Origin: a virus | DNA length: 64,000 nt | Direction: 5' to 3' (one strand) | IMG/VR virus record: IMGVR_UViG_3300032174_000005 | Span: 1-64,000 of that record | Part shown: piece after piece, positions 9,077 through 18,425 of the stretch | How the letters are laid out: each line of letters starts with the position of its first letter | How positions within the stretch are numbered: the first letter of the stretch is position 1 | Made by a program: the position numbers and the translations under genes | Notes under the pieces: model-generated | Database searches by the model: none | What the model was told of the DNA's origin: nothing | The model's input: only the letters and a program-made list of their open reading frames with translations

Positions 9077-9666
9077 AGTACCCTGATGTATCGGAAGTGT
9101 TGCGCGGGGAAACTCTGCTGAAGGAGGATGACACTTGGATTCGATTGATCCATGAGAAGCAGCATCTGGTGGAATCCCTCTCCCGTGTTTATCCGAATAG
9201 CATCCTCGAAATCGGCTGTGGCACGGGCATCTACGCGGGAATGCTGGCGAAAAAGTTCCCCAAAGCGATCTATACAGGCGTGGATGCGAATCCGGAAGCA
9301 CTCGCCATCGCGCGGCGGAGGAATCCTGATCTAAAATTTATACAAGCCGATTTCCGCGATGTGGAAATGTTGAACGGAGAATGGGATCTCGTCTGCGCGC
9401 ACGCTTTCCTGAAACATTTCGATCTTGAAAACTGGATGGAACTGTTCCCCAAGTTCCTGTCTCTCGGCTATATGGCACAGTTCGACATGCAGACCGCCGC
9501 TGAGACGATCAATGATGGCTCGCCGTCCTTCGGCAACAACCTGTGGGTGGCAGACAATTTATTCAACGAAACCTTCGTCGCGTCTGGACACAAAATTATC
9601 AGTTATGAGACGGCATATGAATCCGCCGATCGCCGCGCCACCATCTTCCTCACGGAGCGCCAATGA
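9073..9666 (+). CDS. SAM-dependent methyltransferase
   Basis: A 197-residue class I methyltransferase. The start is TTG 9073, overlapping the previous TGA, with GGAGG at 9062-9066. A longer frame that runs into the previous gene has no support. Motif I is EIGCGTGIYAGML (about residue 43) and motif II is TGVDANPEAL. This is the first of four consecutive small methyltransferases. Confidence 0.85.
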   Translation: MKYPDVSEVLRGETLLKEDDTWIRLIHEKQHLVESLSRVYPNSILEIGCGTGIYAGMLAKKFPKAIYTGVDANPEALAIARRRNPDLKFIQADFRDVEMLNGEWDLVCAHAFLKHFDLENWMELFPKFLSLGYMAQFDMQTAAETINDGSPSFGNNLWVADNLFNETFVASGHKIISYETAYESADRRATIFLTERQ

Positions 9667-10211
9667 ACCTCCCCTCCAACTTCGAACGCTTCAACGCGGG
9701 CCAGCGCAAGCCGGAATTCCTCACCTGGGCCTCCATCTGCCTCGCCTCCGGCGCGAAAAGTTACGTGGAATTGGGGACCGGCCACGCGGCCTATATGCGG
9801 GAGATGGGAATTGAAAAAGTCGTCGCCGTGGATATCAACACACCACTATACGGAATAGAAGACGCGGGCGTGCATTACGTGGGCGGCAGCAGCTACGACA
9901 TCTCCACCCTCAGCAAAGTGACTGAAATACTCGGCGGGCTCCCCGATATCGTGTTCATCGACGCGGATCACGACGGGGACGCGCCATTATGGGACTTCAA
10001 CCTCTGGTATCCTGTCGCACAGAAACTTGTGGGATTCCACGACATCCAGATTCCCAATATCAAGCACCGCATCTGGCCCGCCATTTCACTGGCTCACCCT
10101 TCCGTGGAAATACTGGGCCGCGACTTCGCCTCCGCCGCCGCGTGGCAGGGTCCGCTCTGCCCAGCTGACGGCATCCTCTCCGGCGGCGGAATTGGAGTCA
10201 TATGGAAATAA
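9663..10211 (+). CDS. Class I methyltransferase-like protein
   Basis: A 182-residue protein with ATGA overlap. It has motif I YVELGTGHAAYM, an acidic turn VVAVDIN and an FIDADHDGDAPLWD segment like those of O-methyltransferases that place metal-binding Asp and His residues near the active site. Probably a sugar or peptide O-methyltransferase. The substrate is unknown. Confidence 0.75.
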   Translation: MNLPSNFERFNAGQRKPEFLTWASICLASGAKSYVELGTGHAAYMREMGIEKVVAVDINTPLYGIEDAGVHYVGGSSYDISTLSKVTEILGGLPDIVFIDADHDGDAPLWDFNLWYPVAQKLVGFHDIQIPNIKHRIWPAISLAHPSVEILGRDFASAAAWQGPLCPADGILSGGGIGVIWK

Positions 10212-10744
10212 CCTACACTCCCCTGTGCGCATTGGCCGAGCATTACGGCACAGACAAACGCCCCGAGCCGCTTGGCCATGGGTACACGCACTATTACCAT
10301 TCCCTTTTCGCCGATCGCCGCGAATCCATCCGCAAGGTGATGGAAATCGGCATCGACGTGGGGGCATCGCTCCGCATGTGGAGGGATTACTTTCCCAATG
10401 CAACTATATATGGCGTGGATGTGGACCCGAACAAACTTATCACTGAGGACCGTATCCAATGTTTCCTGTGTGACCAAAGCAGTGAATCCGCGCTGATTGA
10501 CCTCACCTTCCGCGTGGGCGACTCCTTTGACCTCATCATCGACGACGGCTCACATCGCCCGCATGATCAAATCACCACCGCGAATGTGCTGATCCCCTCC
10601 CTCACGCCGGGGGGCATCTACGTGATCGAGGACGTACTGGAGCCGCGCGGCGTCACTCCCCACCTCCCCTGCGAATCCCATGTGGAATATTTCAAAGTGG
10701 AACGCGATCCCTGGAGCAAACTGATGGTGATACATGCAAGCTGA
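10202..10744 (+). CDS. Class I O-methyltransferase (MycE-like)
   Basis: A 180-residue protein. LAEHYGTDK with a following HGYTHYYHSLF, then EIGIDVGASLRMWRDYFP and GVDVDPNKL, is the signature arrangement of a macrolide-sugar O-methyltransferase group. An IIDDGSH motif (about residue 115) fits the metal-binding site. It overlaps both neighbours by about 10 nt, so it is translated with them. Likely role: methylating a sugar hydroxyl made or moved by this cassette. Confidence 0.8.
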   Translation: MEITYTPLCALAEHYGTDKRPEPLGHGYTHYYHSLFADRRESIRKVMEIGIDVGASLRMWRDYFPNATIYGVDVDPNKLITEDRIQCFLCDQSSESALIDLTFRVGDSFDLIIDDGSHRPHDQITTANVLIPSLTPGGIYVIEDVLEPRGVTPHLPCESHVEYFKVERDPWSKLMVIHAS

Positions 10745-11306
10745 ACTATCGGAAATCCTTCGCCATTTCCGGGTAAGTCAGTTCAACTCCGCTGACTATA
10801 TCAATTTTAAACGTGAAGTCGCCCGCGCCATCCAGCCGCGCTCCATCCTTGAAATCGGCATCGGCATGGGCGTCGCAGCCCTCGCGTTTCTTGAAGCCTC
10901 CCCATTTGGCGCAACCTATACTGGCATCGACAATGACTATGAATACGAGAAGAAATTCTCCGTGCGCCCAACAGATTACGTGAGGGATTTGCTCGGCAAC
11001 GCGGGATATCACACTGACATTGTGGTGGCCGACAGCAGCGCCCTTACCGAACTCCCCGCCCGCTGGTACGACCTCGCACATATCGACGGGGACCACCGCG
11101 AACCCGCCGTGCGCCATGATGTAACGCTCGCATGGCAGGCTGGATCGAAATGGATTCTCTGCGACGACGCGAGGGATACAGAGGTCGTGCGAGGGATATT
11201 CAACGCACTGCACGATCTGAACCGTGGCAGTGTGGATTGGGCGTATTTCCCCCAAGGCAGTGGCAACATTTTGATTCGTACCGACCACAAACGAGGTGAA
11301 TTGTGA
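10734..11306 (+). CDS. Class I methyltransferase
   Basis: A 190-residue protein with motif I EIGIGMGVAALAF (about residue 40), TGIDNDYEYEK and AHIDGDHREPAV (about 125), which resembles the O-methyltransferase family 24 pattern. It overlaps its neighbour by 11 nt upstream and 4 nt downstream. Last of the methyltransferase run. Confidence 0.8.
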   Translation: MQAELSEILRHFRVSQFNSADYINFKREVARAIQPRSILEIGIGMGVAALAFLEASPFGATYTGIDNDYEYEKKFSVRPTDYVRDLLGNAGYHTDIVVADSSALTELPARWYDLAHIDGDHREPAVRHDVTLAWQAGSKWILCDDARDTEVVRGIFNALHDLNRGSVDWAYFPQGSGNILIRTDHKRGEL

Positions 11307-12277
11307 AGTTTCTACTCCCGCAGGGCATCGGCGACAGCGTGTGGGCGCTGCATAAAATCCAGGCAATCCGCGACAAGCTCGATCCCGGTGGCCCGATCGA
11401 CATTCATCTCACCTGCTCCCGTCAGGATGATCTCCAATCCCGCGCGGTGGATTTCCTCCGCAGGTTCGATTTCGTCGATTCCGTGGAGATGCAACTTAAC
11501 TACGGCATCCATCGTGAGTATGATGAGAAGCGTCCCCCGTTCACCCCCGGCGGATATTGGGATTACCTCGAAGACGGGATGTATGATTTCAAGGGGGAGA
11601 AATTCTGCGTGCTGATCCCCAACGCGCCCCTCGAACGTGGGATTCGCCTCGAAAACTGGCTCCCACAATACTCCATCAACTGGGACATCTTCTCCCACTT
11701 CCGCGTTTCCCCTGCGGAACTCGCCTACGGTCGCATGGTCCGCTCGAAACTCGGCCCGTTCGCGGTGTTCTACCCCGGCCCGCTGCACGGGAATACCATC
11801 GAAGGCCACAACCGCAACATGCTCTGGAAGCCTGCGGAGTGGATCGACCTCGGGGAACAACTCCACGATAAATATGGCCTGAAAACCGTCGTCGTCGGCG
11901 CGGAATACGACCACGACTACTACACCCACATGCTCGCCCCCCGCATAAACGGTTCCGCCTCCCACTGGATTGACCTGATCGGTCGGACCAGCATCGGAGA
12001 ACTCTTTGCGACCACCTCCCAGTCCTCCCTGCTCATCTCCTATCAAGCTGGCGTGGGAATCATCTCCGCCTATCGCCACGTCCCGACCGCGATGTGGTGG
12101 CGTCCGCGCGGGGATTCTATCTCCACTCACGGATTCCTTTCCTTCGAGGAGGAGATGTCCACTGCGTGGGCACCCCCTGACATTTTGGAACAGGGCACAT
12201 ATCTCCCCTTAATCTACGGGAAACATGGTATAGAGTATATCCTTGAGGAAATTGTCAAGCGAGGATGGGTGAAATGA
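11303..12277 (+). CDS. GT9-type (heptosyltransferase-like) glycosyltransferase
   Basis: A 324-residue protein that starts at GTG 11303. It opens with LLPQGIGDSVWALHKI, the glycine-rich loop of GT-B family 9, and has GPLHGNT and RTSIGELFATTSQSSLLISYQAGV (donor-binding half, residues 240-262), followed by Trp/Arg-rich nucleotide contacts. It closes the sugar cassette. Its stop overlaps the start of an exported tail-fibre-like gene (ATGA). That linkage suggests the cassette acts on virion or surface glycans. Confidence 0.82.
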   Translation: MKFLLPQGIGDSVWALHKIQAIRDKLDPGGPIDIHLTCSRQDDLQSRAVDFLRRFDFVDSVEMQLNYGIHREYDEKRPPFTPGGYWDYLEDGMYDFKGEKFCVLIPNAPLERGIRLENWLPQYSINWDIFSHFRVSPAELAYGRMVRSKLGPFAVFYPGPLHGNTIEGHNRNMLWKPAEWIDLGEQLHDKYGLKTVVVGAEYDHDYYTHMLAPRINGSASHWIDLIGRTSIGELFATTSQSSLLISYQAGVGIISAYRHVPTAMWWRPRGDSISTHGFLSFEEEMSTAWAPPDILEQGTYLPLIYGKHGIEYILEEIVKRGWVK

Positions 12278-15200
12278 ATCTGCGACGGTTGCTGTGGCTG
12301 CTCCCTTTGTTTTTGCTGTCCGCGCTTCCGGCTCATGCCCAATTCCCCAACGCTTACGGCTGGTGCGAGGCGGGCGCGCAGAATGTGATCACCTCCGGCC
12401 TGCAATCCACCACCCTCGTACAAGCGAGCTTCCCCCAATGCACCGTCAGCGTGAGCATCCACGGCGGGGGCACCGCCACTATTTACTCTAACGACACAGG
12501 CACGCCGTTATCCAATCCCTTCACTGCCACCACGAATGGTCAGTGGCAGTTCTTCGCCGCTGTGGGGAATTACGATGTCACGCTTACCTGTTCCGGCGCG
12601 TGCGTTCCCCCGTCCCCATCCCCATTCCCTATTACTTTCAATGAGATAAACGTGGGGATTGGCAGCGGAGGGGGTGGGGGCAGTCCACCTGTCAAGCCCG
12701 CCGTCGCTGATGGCATCCAATATGTCACCCTTGAGGGCCTTGACACCAACGACGGCCTTAGCTGGGGCTCAGCGAAACTCACCTGGACAGGCGCGTGCGA
12801 AGCACTCCCCGGCGGTTCCGCCAGCCCTCCCACTTGCGGCGTGGGGGCGATTCACATCGCCAAGGAAATCCTCGCCAATCCCATATCCGGCGCCGGCATC
12901 TGGATGTTTGGCTCCGCCGACCCTGGCTATGCAGCGGGTGTATCCGGATGGCACCGCTACGGCGGACCCATCAAAACAATCTGCGACGCGACCCTCGGCG
13001 GGGTGACCAACAACGGCTCAGGAACCTGTGTAATCGACGGCGGGTCCACCACAGACAACCTTCACCCAGCCATCTGGCTGAGCGCGATTAACGCGGGGGT
13101 GGAGTTCTACGGCGCGCAAGTTCAATTCCGCGCGGGTGTGAACCTGATGCTGAGTGTGTGTTCCAACGGCACGAATAACGGCTCCTGCGCGGTGCAGAAC
13201 GTGCGATTTGACCGCTTCCAGGCCACGGAGGGGGGATTATCCGCTGGACTCGGGCCTCCCGTGCTGATCGGCGACGGAACCTTCTGGGTATTCTTCAACG
13301 ATTACAATATCTCGGGCAACGCGAATAACTCCCCCACCGCAGACAACGGCGCGGCGGTGTTGATGACCAACAACACCACCCCCAGCGGATTGATCTCCTT
13401 CCACCAAGGCGGGTTCAACACGGGCGGGATTAAATACTACGCGGGGAATGAAGCCACCCTCCTGATCGACGGCGTGACCACTACGGAGAATAACCTAGAG
13501 GCTGTCCTGTGGGTAGCCAGCGGCAACCTCGGCGATGGAAATGTAATTGTCCAGAACGCCGGGGTATCCGATTGCAACACCGTCGTGGCCCACTGCGCGA
13601 TCGTCCGCAACGATGCCCTCGGCGCGGTGCATATCTCCAATATCGCGGGCCCGACAATCGGTTATGTCATCGCGGACGCGGCGGAAAACTCCCGGCTGGT
13701 ATTCCCCGACTCTCTCATTCACTACATCGGCGCGCTGACCTATCCCACCAACGCAGGTTCTTCCGCGCCGATTATCGAAGTCTCCCGCACGCAGGGAAAT
13801 AACCCCCAGAAAATGTTCGGTCCAGCCGTGGTTCCGGGGGCGAATCTCGTGGACATCGGCACGCACACCTGCGCCACCTGCACTGTGACCACCGGAATCA
13901 CCGATCCCACCGTTATCGGCACGGGCGCGATTCAAATCACCGATTCTGCATCCGTCGGAGCACTGTCCTTCACCCTTTCCAGCGCGGGCGGGGCGGTGAC
14001 CAATGACACCTACGTTGCCAGCCTCTGGACGCGCTCGCCGAACAATCTTGGATATAACCGCAGCGTGGCATTCCAGTTTCAGCTCACCGGCGGAAGCGAC
14101 ATCTGCAACGCCTCCACATCCGGATTCGTGCAGCCCAGCCCGTTATCCTCCACGGAATCCGGCTGGACGCATTACATCAGCCTTTGCAAAGTCACCACAT
14201 TCGGCGGCACAACTCCCACATTCAACGTAACCACAGGCAGCGCCATCCCCATGCAGGTGTACGCGCCGATTGTGTTTGTGATGCATGGATATTCCGATGA
14301 TGATGTGTTGAACACGGCCCTGAACATGGGCACATGGGATATCAACTGCCCTACAGGTCAGCTTTGTGTGGAAAGTGGAATCCTCTCCGCGTTCGCGGGG
14401 TCCACGGCATTCTACGGCACGTTAACCCACGCGAACACCGCGAATCGCACCTACACCTTCCCCGACGCCACCGGAAATATCCCCGCATACACAGTATCCC
14501 CCACAAACCTCGATTGCGTGGACTGGTCTGGGGTGCTGGGGCTCCTCGGGGATGTTAGCGGAAAATGCGCCACCTACTCCATAACCCCGACCCCAGGGGA
14601 CTGCGTAACATGGGCGGCAGGACCAAAACTCGGCGATTCCGGGTCCGCGTGCGGTGCTGGCGGCGGCGGCATGAACACCAACATGTCCAACATGGCCAAT
14701 CCCACGCTGATGAATCAAACGCTGACTCCCGCCTCCGCGAATACCATCGCCGTGGGCACCGCGGCGCTCCCCTTCACCAATTTCTTCTTCGGCACGGTGG
14801 CGAATCAGACGATCTCCGGTAACACCGCGAACCTCACCGCAAATCGCGTGGTGAACTGGCCGGATGCAACGTCCTCCCCCGTGCGGAACTGCCCCGCCGT
14901 CGCGAATCAATTCATCTCAGCCATCGCCGTAGCCACCGGCATCTGCACGCAGGCGAATATCTCCGCCTCCTCCACCATGCCCTTCGCCTACGCGGCTGAC
15001 ACAGGTGCGGCGAACGCAGCGGTCGTCACCCTATCCCCCGCGCTGACATCTTACACAACCGGATTGGAGGTGGATTTCCTGCCCACCGCCGCAAACACAC
15101 TCACCAATCCCACGGTGAATGTGAATGGCCTCGGCGCAATCACCATCACGAAATACGGCACGGCAGCGCTTCAGGCGAACGACCTCCTCACCACCGCCAT

Positions 15201-15879
15201 CGCGAAGGTGATCTATGACGGGACGAATTTCCAGCTCCAGAATCCCGCCACGCAATCCTCCACGGTCACTTCATCTTCCGTGAATACTTTTACAAATAAG
15301 ACGATAAATTGTGAATCCACGGGGAATAATTGTAGCGAGCCCGTGCGGATGTACTTCCCCGCTGGCGGATGCAACAACACCACCCCCGGAAATGGCTGGG
15401 ATATCGGCCTTGCCAACGCCCCCACGCCGCAATGCACGGGATCCACCACCCGCCGGGGAGTGCTGCAATTCGCGCGGGGAAATGTCGCCTATATCAACGC
15501 GCATCTGCCGAATGACCTCAACACGGGGGCCAGTCTGGACTTGGAAATTTGCTATACAACAACGGATACCACGAATGGCCATGTGACAAGTTTCAATATC
15601 CAGACGGGATTCAACAGTGTCACAGGGGCAGCAACAGACGATCCCACGCTGAACACGCTCCAAGCGCTGAGCTCCACGATCGGCGCATCCCAGACCTCCG
15701 GCGGGGAGCTATGCAAGCAGCTCACGGGGCTAACCACCACCGGCTGGGCAGCGGATTCCAACTTCGTCCTCGCCATCACAAGGAATAACAGTGGCACGGA
15801 TACAAACACAGACACTGCGGTGAATGTGAAATCCGCCGAGGTAATTCTAGGAGTCACTAAAAATGCCACGAATCGCTAA
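12274..15879 (+). CDS. Very large tail-fibre-like protein with a Sec signal peptide
   Basis: A 1201-residue protein. The start at ATG 12274 is preferred over ATG 12265 because of its ATGA overlap and the GAGG at 12261-12264. Residues 1-23 form a classic signal peptide (RR, then LLWLLPLFLLSAL, cut after AHA). The middle is beta-rich with repeated Asn/Gly/Ser. Near residues 715-735 is an ANRTYTFPDATGNI motif, and about residues 908-990 carry a fibre module (VNVNGLGAITITKYG, then VIYDGTNFQLQNP) known in many phage tail fibres. It is probably a receptor-binding fibre. The export signal is abnormal for a virion protein. Confidence 0.85.
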   Translation: MNLRRLLWLLPLFLLSALPAHAQFPNAYGWCEAGAQNVITSGLQSTTLVQASFPQCTVSVSIHGGGTATIYSNDTGTPLSNPFTATTNGQWQFFAAVGNYDVTLTCSGACVPPSPSPFPITFNEINVGIGSGGGGGSPPVKPAVADGIQYVTLEGLDTNDGLSWGSAKLTWTGACEALPGGSASPPTCGVGAIHIAKEILANPISGAGIWMFGSADPGYAAGVSGWHRYGGPIKTICDATLGGVTNNGSGTCVIDGGSTTDNLHPAIWLSAINAGVEFYGAQVQFRAGVNLMLSVCSNGTNNGSCAVQNVRFDRFQATEGGLSAGLGPPVLIGDGTFWVFFNDYNISGNANNSPTADNGAAVLMTNNTTPSGLISFHQGGFNTGGIKYYAGNEATLLIDGVTTTENNLEAVLWVASGNLGDGNVIVQNAGVSDCNTVVAHCAIVRNDALGAVHISNIAGPTIGYVIADAAENSRLVFPDSLIHYIGALTYPTNAGSSAPIIEVSRTQGNNPQKMFGPAVVPGANLVDIGTHTCATCTVTTGITDPTVIGTGAIQITDSASVGALSFTLSSAGGAVTNDTYVASLWTRSPNNLGYNRSVAFQFQLTGGSDICNASTSGFVQPSPLSSTESGWTHYISLCKVTTFGGTTPTFNVTTGSAIPMQVYAPIVFVMHGYSDDDVLNTALNMGTWDINCPTGQLCVESGILSAFAGSTAFYGTLTHANTANRTYTFPDATGNIPAYTVSPTNLDCVDWSGVLGLLGDVSGKCATYSITPTPGDCVTWAAGPKLGDSGSACGAGGGGMNTNMSNMANPTLMNQTLTPASANTIAVGTAALPFTNFFFGTVANQTISGNTANLTANRVVNWPDATSSPVRNCPAVANQFISAIAVATGICTQANISASSTMPFAYAADTGAANAAVVTLSPALTSYTTGLEVDFLPTAANTLTNPTVNVNGLGAITITKYGTAALQANDLLTTAIAKVIYDGTNFQLQNPATQSSTVTSSSVNTFTNKTINCESTGNNCSEPVRMYFPAGGCNNTTPGNGWDIGLANAPTPQCTGSTTRRGVLQFARGNVAYINAHLPNDLNTGASLDLEICYTTTDTTNGHVTSFNIQTGFNSVTGAATDDPTLNTLQALSSTIGASQTSGGELCKQLTGLTTTGWAADSNFVLAITRNNSGTDTNTDTAVNVKSAEVILGVTKNATNR

Positions 15880-17452
15880 GCTGCTCCTCTTCCTGTTCCT
15901 TGCCTCCCCCGCTGGGGCGACCACACATTACATCTCCAGCAGCACCGGCCTTGACACAAACACCGCCGCGCAGGCGACCTCGAAGACGACCCCCTGGGCA
16001 CATCTCCCCGGCATGGCAAACGCGACCTCGAACGCGGCCTCCTACGTCGCCGCCGCAGGGGATCAATTCATCCTGATGGGATGTGACAGCTGGTACAACG
16101 CCTCCTTCCCCCTCGCCATCACTCACGGCGGCGCATCCGGCAATCCCGTCATCATCACCATCGACCAGACCTGGTTCAATACCACCGCCTGCCCTTCCGG
16201 ATGGAATCGCCCTATTTTCGACGCGCACACCTCCGCCGCATCCTCAACGCCGATGGAAATTAACGGCACCGGCGGACAAGCCACCGGCTGCGTGGGTAAT
16301 GACGGAAATTTTTTCATGGCCTTCCACGCCTCCAACGTCACCGTCAGCTGGATCGAGATGAGGAATCTCTACTGGGCAAACGACGCGCAGAACACCTGCT
16401 ACGGTTCCAACGGCTGGTGGGCGGCGCATAGCGTGGATTTCGTCATCGTCAGCCATTCGTACGAAAGCTCATGGTCAATGCATGCGTATCAAGCCAACAC
16501 CTTCGGAGACGTGGATATTGCCATCGAGGTGGACGGGACTCCCAGCTGCCCGCATTGTTTTGTGGATTACAACGTAGCGGATAACTGCGCCACACACCCC
16601 GGCCCGACCAATCTCCCCGGCGGCGCGATTGACTTCGTGAACATCACCCATTCCATCTTCAAGTGCATGTCCAACGCGATCAAACCAATCTTCCCCGGCG
16701 AAATCGGCTGGAATGAAGTGACAAAAAACGGCAACTCCCCCGATGCCACCGTGCATGAAAACGTGCTGGAAAGCGTGAGTGTCATCAACGGGACGTATTA
16801 CATCCACGACAACCGTTTCCATGACTATTGGGCAGGGGAGGGGCTGCAAATTGGCAACCCCGGCGAAACGGATTACGTCTGGAACAACAGCTGGTACGGG
16901 CTGCTTCAAGTCGGCGCGAACGGCCCGCAGGTGCCGCAATCCGAGACTCCCGTCGCGTTTTACTACTGGAACAACACGATCGTGGACTGGGGAGATTGCG
17001 TCAACGACGCAAATCACGGATACACATGGTCGGGGGCATTTCAATCCCGCAACAACCTATGCATCAATTCCGCCGGGAACGCGGGTTCCGGCTCGCCCAA
17101 TTCCACCCCCGCAGCGGTGATTGGGAATAATCTCGGCATGACAGATTCCGCTGCCACCGCCGCAGGATACACATCCTCCCAGACGCGACCGTTTTCCCCC
17201 ACCCTCGCCACGTCCGCCAGCGTGGGATTCGGGGCGAATCTAACCTCCATCTGGCCAGCGGGATTCCCCACAGTGGACGCATCTCTCATCTGTTCCGAAC
17301 AAACCGTCAGCGGGGTGGTACAGGCGGTATGCACGGGAACTCCCATCGCACGCCCCACCACGGGAGCTTGGGCCTCCGGCGCATTTCAGTTCGCGGGGAA
17401 TCAGCCCGCGCCCAATCCGCCCACTAACTTTCGTGTGGTGAGCATTCAATGA
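15863..17452 (+). CDS. Exported beta-helix-like protein
   Basis: A 529-residue protein with ribosome site TAGGAG (15849-15854). Residues 1-19 form a signal peptide (KLLLFLFLASPAGA). The rest is rich in Asn, Gly, Trp and beta turns (NNSWYGL, NNTIVDWGDC), as in right-handed parallel beta-helix proteins such as pectate-lyase-like tailspikes. It overlaps the fibre gene by 17 nt. It may degrade or bind a surface polysaccharide. No catalytic residues can be assigned. Confidence 0.75.
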   Translation: MPRIAKLLLFLFLASPAGATTHYISSSTGLDTNTAAQATSKTTPWAHLPGMANATSNAASYVAAAGDQFILMGCDSWYNASFPLAITHGGASGNPVIITIDQTWFNTTACPSGWNRPIFDAHTSAASSTPMEINGTGGQATGCVGNDGNFFMAFHASNVTVSWIEMRNLYWANDAQNTCYGSNGWWAAHSVDFVIVSHSYESSWSMHAYQANTFGDVDIAIEVDGTPSCPHCFVDYNVADNCATHPGPTNLPGGAIDFVNITHSIFKCMSNAIKPIFPGEIGWNEVTKNGNSPDATVHENVLESVSVINGTYYIHDNRFHDYWAGEGLQIGNPGETDYVWNNSWYGLLQVGANGPQVPQSETPVAFYYWNNTIVDWGDCVNDANHGYTWSGAFQSRNNLCINSAGNAGSGSPNSTPAAVIGNNLGMTDSAATAAGYTSSQTRPFSPTLATSASVGFGANLTSIWPAGFPTVDASLICSEQTVSGVVQAVCTGTPIARPTTGAWASGAFQFAGNQPAPNPPTNFRVVSIQ

Positions 17453-17739
17453 GCCAGCCGCGATCCATTGACTCCCAGCCAAGACTGTCTGAAGGCCCGA
17501 CAGCGGCAGTAACTGTGAAATTCGGCCCAAGGGAGTTGGAGTTTATCCAATTGCGCTACGGGCAGGCGCTGCCAATAAAAGTAGTGGCCGAGCGAATGGG
17601 GATAGAGCTGCGCACTGTGAAATATTATTCCTATATGCTGCTGATGAAATTCAGCATCTATCCAGCGAAGGGTAAGGAAGCCATCCACGCGATCGAGGCG
17701 ACGAAATTACTAGTTAAACATGGGTTTATTCAAGTCTAG
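17449..17739 (+). CDS. Small LuxR-type helix-turn-helix protein
   Basis: A 96-residue protein, ATGA overlap with the gene before. Residues 26-75 match the LuxR/sigma-region-4 helix-turn-helix: FGPRELEFIQLRYGQALP, then KVVAERMGIELRTVKYY. There is no receiver or ligand domain. A DNA-binding regulator placed among tail genes suggests late-gene control or a moron. It ends at TAG. Confidence 0.8.
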   Translation: MSQPRSIDSQPRLSEGPTAAVTVKFGPRELEFIQLRYGQALPIKVVAERMGIELRTVKYYSYMLLMKFSIYPAKGKEAIHAIEATKLLVKHGFIQV

Positions 17740-17748
17740 GAGGACAAA

Positions 17749-17970
17749 ATGGCCTATCGACCGGGAAACACAGGATCACCTGTTCGGGATGTGACGTATC
17801 CCAGCGAAATCGCGGGGCAGCGACCGATGATGTCCCCACGCATCCACTGCGATAACTCGATGGATGAAATGGAGGATTGTGAGCGCGGGGGGATTGCGGA
17901 TGACCGCAGCGCGGAATTTAAACGGCAACTGCGATCGGGGATTGGCACGGGACGACCAGACTCTGAATAG
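17749..17970 (+). CDS. Small acidic hypothetical protein
   Basis: A 73-residue protein with a strong ribosome site (TAGGAGG, 17737-17743, partly inside the previous stop). It is charged and probably disordered, with a Met/Asp/Glu run (DNSMDEMEDCERGG). It lies between the helix-turn-helix gene and an HNH gene. No function is recognised. Confidence 0.6.
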   Translation: MAYRPGNTGSPVRDVTYPSEIAGQRPMMSPRIHCDNSMDEMEDCERGGIADDRSAEFKRQLRSGIGTGRPDSE

Positions 17971-17978
17971 GATTCCAC

Positions 17979-18425
17979 TTGGCCAAACACAAATACAATC
18001 CAGATAGTCCGGGTCGTCAGCGTATCCAAACTCGCTGGTATGGAGTATGGAGAAGCATGAAGTCTCGCTGTTACAATCCAAAGTCTTTTGGGGGGCATGC
18101 AAAACGCTATTATATAGATAAAGGGATAAAGGTGTGTGAACGCTGGCTGAACAGTCCAGAGAATTTTTTGGCGGATATGGGAGAACCAGCTGAAGGATTA
18201 TCCCTTGATCGTATTGATGGCTCCGGAGATTATTCACCCGAAAACTGTCGATGGGCCACTCGTCAGCAGCAGGCAAGGAACCGATGTACCACCAAACTAA
18301 ATCCATCAGCGGTATACTTTATACGCAAAATGCGATGGGATTTTTGTGATCAACGGCAAATTGGGGCTATGTTTGGAGTTGGCCCGGATGTCATTAGTCG
18401 CGTCCTTTCAGGGAAACGCTGGTGA
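17979..18425 (+). CDS. HNH-like phage endonuclease, free-standing
   Basis: A 148-residue protein that starts at TTG 17979. The pattern WRSMKSRCYNP, then GIKVCERW, then SLDRIDGSGDYSPENCRWAT and QQQARN is a common HNH-like module of phage mobile endonucleases. The C-terminal 40 residues look like a helix-turn-helix (QIGAMFGVGPDVISRVL). Codon use is more AT-rich than the flanking genes. A related protein lies at 49052-49543. It is probably a selfish insertion between tail genes. Confidence 0.75.
   Translation: MAKHKYNPDSPGRQRIQTRWYGVWRSMKSRCYNPKSFGGHAKRYYIDKGIKVCERWLNSPENFLADMGEPAEGLSLDRIDGSGDYSPENCRWATRQQQARNRCTTKLNPSAVYFIRKMRWDFCDQRQIGAMFGVGPDVISRVLSGKRW

Noticed and set aside
11312-12130. 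A 272-codon frame antisense to the GT9-like gene
   Set aside because: Shadow of a GC-rich coding strand; the plus-strand frame carries the clear glycosyltransferase loop.
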